Shown here piece by piece: positions 44,271 through 52,971 of a stretch of 64,000 bases of DNA. The notes beneath the pieces were generated by a model. That model was not told where the DNA came from. It saw only the letters and a list, made by a program, of their open reading frames with translations, and searched no databases. The position numbers and the translations under genes are program-made. Source of the stretch: Sva-07 sp963715825. Lineage in GTDB: Bacteria > Actinomycetota > Acidimicrobiia > Acidimicrobiales > Ilumatobacteraceae. The stretch covers positions 1 to 64,000 of the forward strand of contig CAVQSI010000031.1 of the NCBI GenBank assembly GCA_963715825.1, given 5' to 3'. Each line of letters starts with the position of its first letter. The first letter of the stretch is position 1.

Positions 44271-46344
44271 TCAGTCCCGCCCGGCGCCCACCTGGACGGC
44301 GGTGATGGCAATCGTGTTGACGATGTCGGTGATCGTCGCGCCTCGCGACAGGTCGTTGACCGGCTTGTTGAGCCCCTGCAGCACCGGGCCGACGGCAACG
44401 GCGTCGGCCGAACGCTGCACCGCCTTGTAGGTGTTGTTGCCCGTGTTGAGGTCGGGGAAGATGAACACGGTCGCGTGCCCGGCGACGGCACTTTCCGGCA
44501 GCTTGCTGCGCGCCACGTCGAGGTCGACGGCTGCGTCGTACTGGATCGGGCCCTCGACCTTCAGGTCCGGTCGCAGCTCGCGCACCCGCTCGGTGGCGGC
44601 GCGCACCTTCTCGACCTCGGCGCCCGTCCCCGACGCTCCCGTCGAGTAGCTGAGCATCGCCACACGGGGCTCGATGCCGAACATCGCCGCGGTGTCCGCC
44701 GACGAGATGGCGATGTCGGCGAGCTGTTCGGCGTTCGGGTCGGGGTTGACCGCACAGTCGCCGTACACGAGCACGCGGTCGGCGAGCAGCATCAGGAACA
44801 CGCTCGACACGATCGACGTGCCCGGTCGGGTCTTGATGAACTCGAGCGACGGACGGATCGTGTGCGCCGTGGTGTGCGCAGCGCCCGACACCATCGCGTC
44901 GACGAGGCCCTCGCGCACCATCATCGTGCCGAAGTAGCTGACGTCGGTCATGATGTCGTACGCCCGCAGCAGGTCGATCCCTTTGTGGCCGCGCAGCTCG
45001 AAGTAACGCTCGCCGAACCTGGCGAGCAGCTCGGTGTCGAGCGGGTCGATCACGGGCACGTCGTCGAGGTGCAGGCCCAGCTCGTCGATCCGGTTGCGCA
45101 CCGCATCGACCGGCCCGAGCAGTGTGAGGTCGCACACCTGGCGCCGTCGGATGCGATCGGCGGCGTGCAGGATCCGGTCGTCGGTGCCCTCGGGCAACAC
45201 GATGTGCGCCTGCGCCGCCCGCGCCCGCTCGATCAGTTCGTACTGGAACGTGACCGGCGTCATCACCTCGCTGCGGCCGACCTCGATCCGCTCCTCCAGC
45301 GCATCCAGATCGACGTGCGCCTCGAAGTGACCGAGCGCCACATCGATCTTGCGTTGGTCGCCGGCCGTGATCGCCCCATCGACCCGGCTGGCAGCGACCG
45401 CCGTGTCGAACGTGTCGGTCTGGACGGACAGCAACGGCATGGACGTGCCACCCGACAGCGTGCCGATCAACTCGACCACCCGAGGGTCGGGCCGCAGACC
45501 ACCGCTCAACAACAGCCCCGACACGCTCGGATACACCGACGACAGCCGCGTCATGGCGGCGGCGACGATCACGTCGGGCCGGTCGCCCGGGACGATGAAG
45601 ACCGTGCCGTCGACGACGTGGTCGAGCATGTTCGGCACCGACATGGCAGCGACCTTGACCCGGCCGACGGGGCGTGCGAGGTCGTCGGGGTCGCCGCCGA
45701 CGAGCTCGGCGCCGAGCGCCGAGCGGAGCTGATCGAGCGACGGCCGCTGCAGCCGCGGCTCCTCCGGGATCGTCCACACCGGGTCGTGGAGGTCGACATC
45801 GCCAAGCGCGTCCGCCAGCGGTTCGAGGACCGCCGCGTCGACCCGGTTGACGATGATGGCGGTGATCGCGTCGTCGCCGAGCGAGTCGCGGCCGACGGCG
45901 ATGCGCTCGACGATGGCCGCCGCCGAGCAGCGGTACCCGTCGACAACCGCGACGACCGGTGCGCCGAGGTGCTCGGGAGATCCGGGCGTTCACCTCCAAC
46001 TCGACCGGCGACGACGCGCTGGTGAAATCGGTGCCCTCGACCACCACGAAGTCGCTGACCGCCTCGATCGCCCGGAAGCGCTCGACGATGCGTTCCATCC
46101 CCGCGTTGGTCGCGCCGCCGGCGCGCGTGCGCTCCGCGGCGGTGTACGCGTAGCCGATCCGCTCGTCGGGCATCTGGTAGTGCTCACGGATCAGCTCGAG
46201 GTCGTTGTCGGGCAGCCGCTGGACGATCGGTCGGAAGAACCCCACCCGCGGGACCCGCCGCGACAGCAGCTCGACCAGTCCGAGCGCCACGATCGATTTC
46301 CCGCTCGCGGGTCCCATCGCCGTCAGGTAGACCGCGCGTGCCAC
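44271..46344 (-). CDS. pta: phosphate acetyltransferase (one frame break)
   Basis: Long-type Pta of about 690 residues. N-terminal P-loop domain (VYLTAMGPASGKSIVALGLV, FVVVEGTDF), a DRTGG domain (AAMSVPNMLDHVVDGTVFIV) and the catalytic PTA domain (AHIVLPEGTDDRILHAADRI, SYFGTMMVREGLVDAMVSGA, SYSTGASGTGAEVEKV, FPDLNTGNNTYKAVQR). The frame is interrupted at a GGG run (45975-45977 on the plus strand): removing one base joins LEVNARIS directly to EHLGAPVVAVVDGYRCSAAA. All domains are intact, so a sequencing indel is the likeliest cause. Starts at GTG 46344; operon with ackA. Confidence 0.9.
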
Positions 46345-46410
46345 ATCGTCGAGGGTAGCTGCCGCGGCGGCATCGGCCCGGGAGCCCGCTCGGTGGGCGA
46401 GACTGGGCGC

Positions 46411-46764
46411 ATGGCGTTCGGACAAGCGTCGGGTCCACCGGCGACACACAGCCAGATGCGCGAGCTGACCGAGCTGCTGCAGGCGGCCGGGCACTCCGAC
46501 TTCCGCGACGCCCGCGGGCCGATGGGTTTCACGCAACGCCAGGCGAGCGGCAAGTTCACCCGCGACGAGGCCGACGAGTTCATCGCCGCGCTGCAGGAAG
46601 CCGCCGAGCACGACGACGCAGCGGACGAGCCGGCTCCCACGCCCGCTGCGCCAGCACCGAGGCCGGTGCAGCAGAAGCGTGCCGCCGCGCCGCTGGAGAA
46701 GTTCTCCGACGAGCAGCTCGCCGCCGAACTCCAACGCCGCGGCTGGGTCGTGATGGAACCCTGA
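46411..46764 (+). CDS. small conserved hypothetical protein
   Basis: Protein of 117 residues. The N-terminal QMRELTELLQAAGHSDFRDARGPMGFTQRQASGKFTRDEADEF region is helical; a Pro/Ala linker leads to a C-terminal PLEKFSDEQLAAELQRRGWVVMEP, like a short helix that could dock to a partner. Similar proteins are, as far as I recall, restricted to actinobacteria and uncharacterised. Divergent from pta. Confidence 0.6.
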   Translation: MAFGQASGPPATHSQMRELTELLQAAGHSDFRDARGPMGFTQRQASGKFTRDEADEFIAALQEAAEHDDAADEPAPTPAAPAPRPVQQKRAAAPLEKFSDEQLAAELQRRGWVVMEP

Positions 46765-46825
46765 CCTCCGGCCGATCGGGAACTCGGGCAACCACGGTTA
46801 CCCTGCGTGCTCGACCCCTGGGACC

Positions 46826-47236
46826 ATGGCCCTCACCGACCCCACCCCCATCCCCGAACGTGGCGCCGATCCGGACCGGATCATCGTCAACGGACTCGTC
46901 GTCGACGCCCACATCGGCGTGCACGACTTCGAACACGGCGCCCCGCAGCGCGTCCGGTTCGACATCGCCATCGACACCGTCGACGACTACGCCGATCGGG
47001 TGCGCGCCACCGGCTCCTACGTTTCGTACGCCGACATCGTCGAGTACGTCATGGCCCGAGCGGCGAGCGGCGAGCACGTCGAACTCGTCGAGACCTGGGC
47101 CGAGGACGTCGCCGCCGTCGCGCTCGGCAACGAACTCGCCCAGGCCGTCCAGGTCACCGTGCAGAAGCTCGACATCTTCGACGCTGCCGACGGCGTCGGC
47201 ATCACCATCGAACGACGCCGCCCGGACGTCGCCTGA
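46826..47236 (+). CDS. folB: dihydroneopterin aldolase
   Basis: FolB of 136 residues: RIIVNGLVVDAHIGVHDFEH contains the glycolaldehyde-handling Glu/His region, RVRFDIAIDTVDDYADRVRAT, SYADIVEYVMARAASGEHVELVETWAEDVA holds the active-site segment, and VTVQKLDIFDAADGVGITIERRR includes the catalytic Lys. First gene of a folate operon followed closely by folK and a DHPS-like gene. Confidence 0.92.
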   Translation: MALTDPTPIPERGADPDRIIVNGLVVDAHIGVHDFEHGAPQRVRFDIAIDTVDDYADRVRATGSYVSYADIVEYVMARAASGEHVELVETWAEDVAAVALGNELAQAVQVTVQKLDIFDAADGVGITIERRRPDVA

Positions 47237-47241
47237 TCGCG

Positions 47242-47808
47242 ATGGACGCGCCGACGCCGCCCACCCGCTGCCTGATCGCGCTCGGCTCGAACCTCGGCGA
47301 CCGCCTCGACAACGTGCGCGCCGGTGCCACACGACTTCGCGACACCGACGGCATCGACATCGTGGCGTTCTCGACCCTGTACGAGACTGCGCCGGTCGGC
47401 GGCCCCGACAACCAGGGGCCGTACCTCAACGCCGCGCTCGCCGCCGACACCACACTCGGCGCCGCCGACCTCCTCGCCCTGCTCCATCAGATCGAAGCCG
47501 ACCGCGAACGCCAACGCATCGTGCACTGGGGCCCGCGCACCCTCGACCTCGACCTGCTCGTCCACGGCGACCTGGTCACCGACACCGACACCGATTCCGA
47601 CACCGACACCGACACCGGCACCCTCGAGGTTCCCCACCCCCGCATGCACGAGCGCCGGTTCGTGATGGTGCCCGTGTGCGACGTCGCTGCTGACCTCGTG
47701 CACCCCCGCCTGGGCCGGACCATGCGCGAACTCCTCGCCGAACTGCCCGTCGAACCCGGCGACCTGACCGCACTCACCGACAACTGGCACACGGAGACCA
47801 CCACATGA
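47242..47808 (+). CDS. folK: 6-hydroxymethyl-7,8-dihydropterin pyrophosphokinase
   Basis: FolK of 188 residues. CLIALGSNLGDRLDNV, STLYETAPVGGPDNQGPYLNAA, WGPRTLDLDLLVHGD (the two metal-binding Asp) and LEVPHPRMHERRFVMVP are diagnostic. Between the last two blocks sits an unusual low-complexity insert, DTDTDSDTDTDTGT, encoded by GACACC repeats (47580-47622), where other FolK proteins have a short loop. Starts 5 nt after folB and overlaps the next gene by ATGA. Confidence 0.93.
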   Translation: MDAPTPPTRCLIALGSNLGDRLDNVRAGATRLRDTDGIDIVAFSTLYETAPVGGPDNQGPYLNAALAADTTLGAADLLALLHQIEADRERQRIVHWGPRTLDLDLLVHGDLVTDTDTDSDTDTDTGTLEVPHPRMHERRFVMVPVCDVAADLVHPRLGRTMRELLAELPVEPGDLTALTDNWHTETTT

Positions 47809-48689
47809 TCACCCCCGACCACCTCTTGCCCCTGTGGGATGCCAACCGGGAGGCGATCACCCACCCGATACGCACCTTCGAGTTGGCAGGGCGAACCTTC
47901 GACGACCGCCCGTACCAGCTCGGCGTGATCAACCTGTCTCGCGACTCGACGTATCGCGAGAGCATCGCCCACGACGTCCCCGCCGCGCTCTACCGAGCCC
48001 GCCGCATGACGATCGAAGGCGCCGTGATGATCGACATCGGCGCCGAGGCAACCGGCGAGAGCGCCGACCTCATCGACGTCGACGGCCAGCTCCGCACCCT
48101 CCTCCCCGTCATCGACGCGCTCGTCGACGAGGGGATGCTCGTGTCGGTCGAGACGTACCACACCGACGTCGCCGTCGCCGCGCTCGAGGCCGGCGCGCAG
48201 GTGATCAACCTCACCGGCCGCGTCGACGACCCGGCCCTGTACGAGGCGATCGGACGCCACGACGCCGGACTGATCCTCTGCTACACGCCCGGCGAGACCG
48301 CCCGCTCCGACGACGACGTCCCGCCTGTCGACACGATGATCGACGAGCAGCTGGCGTTCTTCCGTGACCGGCTCGACCTGATCACCGGCTCGGGCGTCGA
48401 CAAGCTCTGGATCGACCCCGGCTTCGGGTTCGCGCTCAACCTCCCCGACGGCCCCGACCGGGTGCGCTACCAGACCGACAACCTGCTGCAGTCGTTCCGC
48501 TTCCGCGAGCTGGGCTGGCCGGTGTGCGTCACGATGGCGTCGGCGGTCTACCTGTTCCACGACGAGGTCAGAGTCGCCGAGACCGCCATGGCGGTACTCG
48601 CACTGCTCGCCAAGGCCAACCTCCTGCGCAGCCACGAGGTCGCCCGGGTCCAGCCGGTCCTCGACATGCTCGACATCTGCGCCCGCTGA
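47805..48689 (+). CDS. dihydropteroate synthase-like protein
   Basis: TIM-barrel protein of 294 residues related to FolP. Recognisable blocks: LGVINLSRDSTYRE (FolP: GxLNVTPDSF), VMIDIGAEATGESADLIDVD (FolP: IDIGGESTRPG), LVSVETYHTDVAVAALEAGA, and KLWIDPGFGF. The FolP C-terminal SRK and RVHDV residues are not seen: VCVTMASAVYLFHDEV and LLRSHEVARVQ stand there. By position (folB-folK-this) it serves folate or pterin metabolism; by motifs it may be a divergent paralogue with altered chemistry. Confidence 0.75.
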   Translation: MITPDHLLPLWDANREAITHPIRTFELAGRTFDDRPYQLGVINLSRDSTYRESIAHDVPAALYRARRMTIEGAVMIDIGAEATGESADLIDVDGQLRTLLPVIDALVDEGMLVSVETYHTDVAVAALEAGAQVINLTGRVDDPALYEAIGRHDAGLILCYTPGETARSDDDVPPVDTMIDEQLAFFRDRLDLITGSGVDKLWIDPGFGFALNLPDGPDRVRYQTDNLLQSFRFRELGWPVCVTMASAVYLFHDEVRVAETAMAVLALLAKANLLRSHEVARVQPVLDMLDICAR

Positions 48690-48761
48690 CGCAGCGGACC
48701 TGGCACCCGTGCCGGTCGACGACCGGTCGAGCGGGCACCGCGCACTCGGTAACGTTCGGGC

Positions 48762-50114
48762 GTGAGCAGTGTCGGTTCGAGACGCCGGGCTGCCGCCGTC
48801 GCGGTGGCCCCATTGTTCCTGGTGGTGGTCGGCTTGGTCGTCCAGGCGGTCTTCCGTCAGTCGGCGTCGATCGTGGTGGGGTTGATCGGCGTCGCGCTGC
48901 TCTCCGCCGGGGCGTGGTGGGTCGTCACCGAGGTCGGCGTGGTCAAGCTGGTCGCCGCCCTCACCGGCGTGGTCGGCGTCGTGCTCGTGGGCGTTGCGCT
49001 GGTGCGGGCCCTGTCGAGGTTCGACCACATCGTGCTGCGCCTCGCGCTGATCCTGGCGGTCGTGTATCTGATGATCTTCCTGGCCACCTACGCGCTCAAG
49101 CGACCGGTTCCGAAGTCCTCCGTGCGCGTCAAGGCCGAGCCGTCCAAGGCCGTGCTCATGTGCAATCCATGGTCCGGTGGCGGCAAGGTCGACACGTTCG
49201 GGCTGATCGAACTCGCCGACGACCTCGGCATCGAGACCGTCCTGCTCGCAGAGGGCCTCGACCTCGAACAGCTCACCCTCGACGCAGTCGCCCGGGGCGC
49301 CGACTGCCTCGGCATGGCCGGGGGCGACGGATCGCAAGCGCTCGTCGCGTCGGTCGCCGTGAAACACGACCTCCCGTTCGTGTGCATTCCGGCCGGCACC
49401 CGTAACCACTTCGCGCTCGACCTCGGACTCGACCGCACGGACCCGCGCGCTGCGATGTACGCCTACCGCGACGCCGTCGAGCGTCGCGTCGACTACGCCA
49501 CGGTCAACGGCCGGCTCTTCGTGAACAACGTGTCGCTCGGCATCTACGCCACCATCGTGCAGTCCGAGGACTACCGCAACGCAAAGGTCGAAGTCAGCAG
49601 CAAGATGGCAACCGAACTGCTGGGGCGTCAGGCCGAGACGTTCGACCTGCAGTACTCCACGCCTGACGGCAAGGACGTCGATGGCGCGTTCGTCATCATG
49701 GTGTCCAACAACAGCTACGTGCTCGGCGCCAAGCGCGACGTCGCCCAACGCCGACGGCTCGACGGCGGTGAACTCGGCGTGTTCGCACTGTCGCCGCGGA
49801 CCGGCACTCAGGCGGCGCGCCTGATGACGATGGCGATGCTGGGTCTGCCCGACTCCAGCAAGTACTGGTGGGAGTTCCACGCCACCGACTTCGAGGTGCA
49901 GTCACGGTCGGGGTCGGCCTACATGGGCGTCGACGGCGAGGCGCTCCAGGCCGACACGCCGCTGCGGTTCCAGATCCACCCACTGGGGCTGCGCATGTAC
50001 GTGCCGGAGGGCAACCTCGACGTGGTCGAACGGCGCCGTGCACGCGACCTCCGCCTGGCCGACCTCGCCGAGATCGCCCGGGGACGCGAGCCCGGCTCGA
50101 CGCCTCCCCGCTAG
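48762..50114 (+). CDS. membrane-anchored diacylglycerol/sphingosine kinase family protein
   Basis: Protein of 450 residues. About four N-terminal membrane helices (VAVAPLFLVVVGLVVQAVF onward to LALILAVVYLMIFLATYAL) precede a DAGK catalytic domain: VLMCNPWSGGGKVDTFGL, CLGMAGGDGSQALVASVA with the GGDGS nucleotide motif, VCIPAGTRNHFALDLGLDR, and DVDGAFVIMVSNNSYVLG. It should phosphorylate a lipid at the membrane. Fusion to a membrane domain is less common than the soluble DgkB type. Confidence 0.83.
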   Translation: MSSVGSRRRAAAVAVAPLFLVVVGLVVQAVFRQSASIVVGLIGVALLSAGAWWVVTEVGVVKLVAALTGVVGVVLVGVALVRALSRFDHIVLRLALILAVVYLMIFLATYALKRPVPKSSVRVKAEPSKAVLMCNPWSGGGKVDTFGLIELADDLGIETVLLAEGLDLEQLTLDAVARGADCLGMAGGDGSQALVASVAVKHDLPFVCIPAGTRNHFALDLGLDRTDPRAAMYAYRDAVERRVDYATVNGRLFVNNVSLGIYATIVQSEDYRNAKVEVSSKMATELLGRQAETFDLQYSTPDGKDVDGAFVIMVSNNSYVLGAKRDVAQRRRLDGGELGVFALSPRTGTQAARLMTMAMLGLPDSSKYWWEFHATDFEVQSRSGSAYMGVDGEALQADTPLRFQIHPLGLRMYVPEGNLDVVERRRARDLRLADLAEIARGREPGSTPPR

Positions 50115-50186
50115 GTTCGCGGCTCGGTGCCTGTCCTCGCCCGGTGGGCCACCCGGGGCGGCGACGGGCAGGGTTGGGCGATGTGG

Positions 50187-51149
50187 TCAGTCGGTGGTGG
50201 CGGGGCGGACGCCGGCGTCGCGGCGTCGAGCGGCGATGTCGGGGTCGACGCCGGAGCGACGCCAGGCGACCGCATCGGCGGGCGAGAACCCGCGGGCCGC
50301 CCACGACGACGCGTCCGCGGGACGAAGTCCGTGCTCCAGCCAGTCGGCCGCGTCGGCCGGTCGCACACCGCTCGCGACCCACTTGGCGAGCTTGCGATCA
50401 GGCAGCGATGTCGCCGCCCACTCGTCGGCAGACTCCTCCGAGGCTCCCGCATCGAGGGCGACGCGGCAACGAACGGCGTGCGTGGTCCACCCTTCCTCGG
50501 GTCGTTGGTCGCGGGCGCGGTCGACGTCGAAGCCGACCGTCTCCAACAGGCGCGCCACGTCGGGGTCACCGACCACCTCGGCCCAGGCCGCGGCGCCCTG
50601 TGCGGAAAACCCGGCCGACGCCCAGCTGGCGGCGGCCTGCGCCGACAGACCGCGATCGATCCAGTCCAGTGCCTTCTTCACCTTGATGCCCGCCTCGTCG
50701 GCGTAGGCGATCTCGGCGGGAGTCCGGCCGGCACGGAGGTGCCCGAGCGCCTTGGCCGGCTTCACGCCATCCGACAACACCGGTGCGAGTGTGGCGGCCT
50801 CGGTGATGTCGGCATCGGTGGTGGCCCATGGCGCGAACTGTTCGCCGGAGGTGAAGCCACGATCGATCGCATCGAGGATCGTCGCCGCGTCGAACCCGTC
50901 CCATGTCTCGACGAACGCCGTGTCGGTCGGCAGGCCGCGCGCTTCGAGCGAGGCGGCGAACGCGACGTCGGGGGCCGGGCGTCCCGTCCGCCGGAACTCG
51001 GCGATCTCGTCGGTGGTCAACGCCGAGTCGTACCAGCGAGCAGCGTGCGGTGGCGGGAGCGTGCCGTCGCGGAACATGATCGTGACGACGGCGTCGGGCA
51101 GGCCCGACGCGATCCATCGTTCCCGGTCGTGGCGATCGGCGTGGCCCAT
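50187..51149 (-). CDS. unknown protein built from 13-residue helical repeats
   Basis: Protein of 320 residues of unknown function. Its C-terminal third is an ungapped array of 13-residue units: GVRPADAADWLEH, GLRPADASSWAAR, GFSPADAVAWRRS, GVDPDIAARRRDA, then GVRP. Related units lie in the middle (GLSAQAAASWASA, GFSAQGAAAWAEV), and looser ones before. Consensus G-hydrophobic-x-P-A-D-A-x-x-W, suggesting a short helix-turn stack for binding a protein or nucleic acid. No signal peptide. It is divergent from the hydrogenase operon across a gap containing two palindromic repeats. Confidence 0.7.
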   Translation of the reverse strand: MGHADRHDRERWIASGLPDAVVTIMFRDGTLPPPHAARWYDSALTTDEIAEFRRTGRPAPDVAFAASLEARGLPTDTAFVETWDGFDAATILDAIDRGFTSGEQFAPWATTDADITEAATLAPVLSDGVKPAKALGHLRAGRTPAEIAYADEAGIKVKKALDWIDRGLSAQAAASWASAGFSAQGAAAWAEVVGDPDVARLLETVGFDVDRARDQRPEEGWTTHAVRCRVALDAGASEESADEWAATSLPDRKLAKWVASGVRPADAADWLEHGLRPADASSWAARGFSPADAVAWRRSGVDPDIAARRRDAGVRPATTD

Positions 51150-51200
51150 CGCGCCATGATCCCCGTTCTCGGCCCCCAACCGCCAATCAGCACGACCCAA

Positions 51201-51256
51201 CCACGTTTGTGCGCAGATTCCGGTGACCCGTCCCACCCAGACTGCAACACAAACGG
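51201..51256. repeat. dispersed palindromic intergenic repeat, copy 3
   Basis: ACGTTTGTGCGCAGATTCCG ... CAACACAAACG around GGTGACCCGTCCCACC. Tandem with copy 4, 72 bp further on; the first 50 bases of the two are identical. It lies in a divergent promoter region, so a purely terminator role is unlikely. Confidence 0.78.
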
Positions 51257-51272
51257 GACAACTCCGCCGCAA

Positions 51273-51328
51273 CCACGTTTGTGCGCAGATTCCGGTGACC
51301 CGTCCCACCCAGACTGCAACACCAACGT
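51273..51328. repeat. dispersed palindromic intergenic repeat, copy 4
   Basis: Tandem duplicate of copy 3; the right end reads CAACACCAACG instead of CAACACAAACG. It ends 64 nt before the first hydrogenase gene and may affect its promoter. Confidence 0.78.
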
Positions 51329-51392
51329 GACGACGGAAGTCGGGTCGGAGTCCCCTACCCCGGACACGACGAGTTCTGGCAGCGTCATCGGT

Positions 51393-52490
51393 GTGGGAAA
51401 GGCGTCGCTGATCGAGGCGGCCGCGCCCGGCCGGGTGTTGACCGACGGGCTCGGACCGCTCGTCGCTCGACTGCGTCAGCGCGGCTGCACCGTCGTCGCC
51501 CCCATCGCCGAGGACCGGGTGGTCGCCCTCGGCGAGATCGAGTCGGCGGACGAGCTCGCCACGGGGTGGGTCGACGTCCAGGAGCCAGGCCACTACCGGG
51601 CCGAGTCGACCACCACCGGACTGTTCCGACACGCTGCGCCGGCGGCATCGTGGAAGCGGTGGCTGCACCCTGAACAGCGGCTGGTCGTGCGGATGCGCTC
51701 GGACAGCGCTCGACCAGACCTCGACACGCCGTCCGCAACGGTCGCACCGCTCGCCTTCGTCGGCATCCAGTCCTGCGACCTCGCGGCGATCGGACGACTC
51801 GACGTGGTGCTGGCCGACGACGAGGCCTACCGAGCGCGTCGCGACTCGCTCGTGATCGTCGCGGTCGCGTGCACCGACCCGGCTGCCGACTGCTTCTGCG
51901 TGTCGGCCGGAACAGGGCCCCGGCCCGGACCCGGTGCCGACATCGTGCTGCGAACACTCGACGACGACACGCTGCTCGCGACCCCCGTCACCACCACCGG
52001 CACCGACCTGCTCGACGAGCTCGGCCCGCTGCCGGCGGCCGAACCCGCCCAGGACGCCGCCGCCGAGCAACGCATCGCCGCCGGCGCCGCCCGCCAGACC
52101 CGGCGTCTCGACCCATCGGCGATCGCCGCCGCGGCGGCCGCTCCTGACGGCCCCGGCTGGGAGGCGGTGGCCGAGCGCTGCTTGACCTGCGGCAACTGCA
52201 CGTTCGTCTGCCCGACCTGCTTCTGCACGTCGGTGGTCGACTCGGCTACGCTCGACGGCAGCGCCTTCGAACGCCACGAGCGATGGGACAGCTGCTTCTC
52301 GTTGCACTTCGCCCACGTCCACGGCGGCTCCGTGCGCACATCGCCGTCCTCCCGCTACCGCCAGTGGTACCTCCACAAGCTCGTCACCTGGCACGACCAG
52401 TTCGGCGAGTCCGGCTGTGTGGGCTGTGGGCGCTGCATCACCTGGTGCCCGACCGGCATCGACATCACGGAGGCGATCGACCATGGCTGA
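51393..52490 (+). CDS. hydB: 4Fe-4S subunit of group 3b [NiFe]-hydrogenase (beta)
   Basis: Protein of 365 residues. The C-terminal half carries two ferredoxin-type motifs, CLTCGNCTFVCP and CVGCGRCITWCP, with the intervening CFCTSVVD and CFSLHFAHVHGG typical of HydB/HyhB. VAPLAFVGIQSCDLAAI is a conserved upstream block. It should carry electrons between the FAD subunit and the small subunit. GTG 51393 is taken as start because upstream in-frame sequence is repeat DNA. Coupled to the next gene by overlap. Confidence 0.9.
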   Translation: MGKASLIEAAAPGRVLTDGLGPLVARLRQRGCTVVAPIAEDRVVALGEIESADELATGWVDVQEPGHYRAESTTTGLFRHAAPAASWKRWLHPEQRLVVRMRSDSARPDLDTPSATVAPLAFVGIQSCDLAAIGRLDVVLADDEAYRARRDSLVIVAVACTDPAADCFCVSAGTGPRPGPGADIVLRTLDDDTLLATPVTTTGTDLLDELGPLPAAEPAQDAAAEQRIAAGAARQTRRLDPSAIAAAAAAPDGPGWEAVAERCLTCGNCTFVCPTCFCTSVVDSATLDGSAFERHERWDSCFSLHFAHVHGGSVRTSPSSRYRQWYLHKLVTWHDQFGESGCVGCGRCITWCPTGIDITEAIDHG

Positions 52491-52971
52491 ACACGACCTG
52501 ACCGTCAGGGACCTGACGGCAGAGTTGACCGCGAACCCGGTGCTCGGCGACCTCCGCCCGGACTTCATCGACCTGATCGCGGGCTGTTGCGTGAACGTCG
52601 CCATCGCCGCAGGGCAACGGCTGATCACCGTCGGGGAGCCCGCTGACCACTTCTGGATCATCCGCCACGGCCGCGTCGACATCGAACTGCACGGCGCAGC
52701 ACGAGGCACCATCACGATCGACCGACTCGAACCAGGAGAGATCGTGGGGGTGTCGTGGATCGCTTCGCCGTACGTCAGCGAGTTCGACGCCACCGCCGTG
52801 GACCCCGGCAGCGCCATCGAGGTCGACGCGGCGTGCCTGCGCGGCAAGTGCGACGACGACCCCGAACTCGGCCACGAGCTCTACCGACGCTTCGCGACCA
52901 TGCTCAAGTCGCGGTTGCACGCGACTCGGCTGCAGCTCCTCGATCTGTACGGACCCGGCGATGCGCGCTGA
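52483..52971 (+). CDS. cyclic-nucleotide-binding-domain protein in the hydrogenase operon
   Basis: Protein of 162 residues that is a lone cNMP-binding beta-roll: VNVAIAAGQRLITVGEPADH, FWIIRHGRVDIELHG, LEPGEIVGVSWIASPYVSEF, and a final helix (YRRFATMLKSRLHATRLQLL). No helix-turn-helix follows, so it is not a Crp-type regulator. The phosphate-binding cassette is atypical (GEIVGVSW, lacking the usual Arg-Ser/Thr-Ala). It overlaps both neighbours, implying a subunit or allosteric partner of the hydrogenase; such genes accompany other group 3b operons. Confidence 0.8.
   Translation: MAEHDLTVRDLTAELTANPVLGDLRPDFIDLIAGCCVNVAIAAGQRLITVGEPADHFWIIRHGRVDIELHGAARGTITIDRLEPGEIVGVSWIASPYVSEFDATAVDPGSAIEVDAACLRGKCDDDPELGHELYRRFATMLKSRLHATRLQLLDLYGPGDAR

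Noticed and set aside
43156..46791. A single 1211-residue protein spanning ackA and pta
   Set aside because: The open frame is produced by the pta frame break; the middle is out-of-frame pta sequence and ackA has its own GTG start.
51160..51392. Short CRISPR-like array, two 50-bp repeats 72 bp apart
   Set aside because: Only two units, each itself an imperfect palindrome, and the same sequence occurs singly elsewhere; it is the dispersed intergenic repeat.
50127..52490. A 787-residue protein reading through the palindromic repeats into hydB
   Set aside because: The upstream part is the mirror of the 13-residue-repeat protein and repeat DNA; hydB homology begins at GTG 51393.
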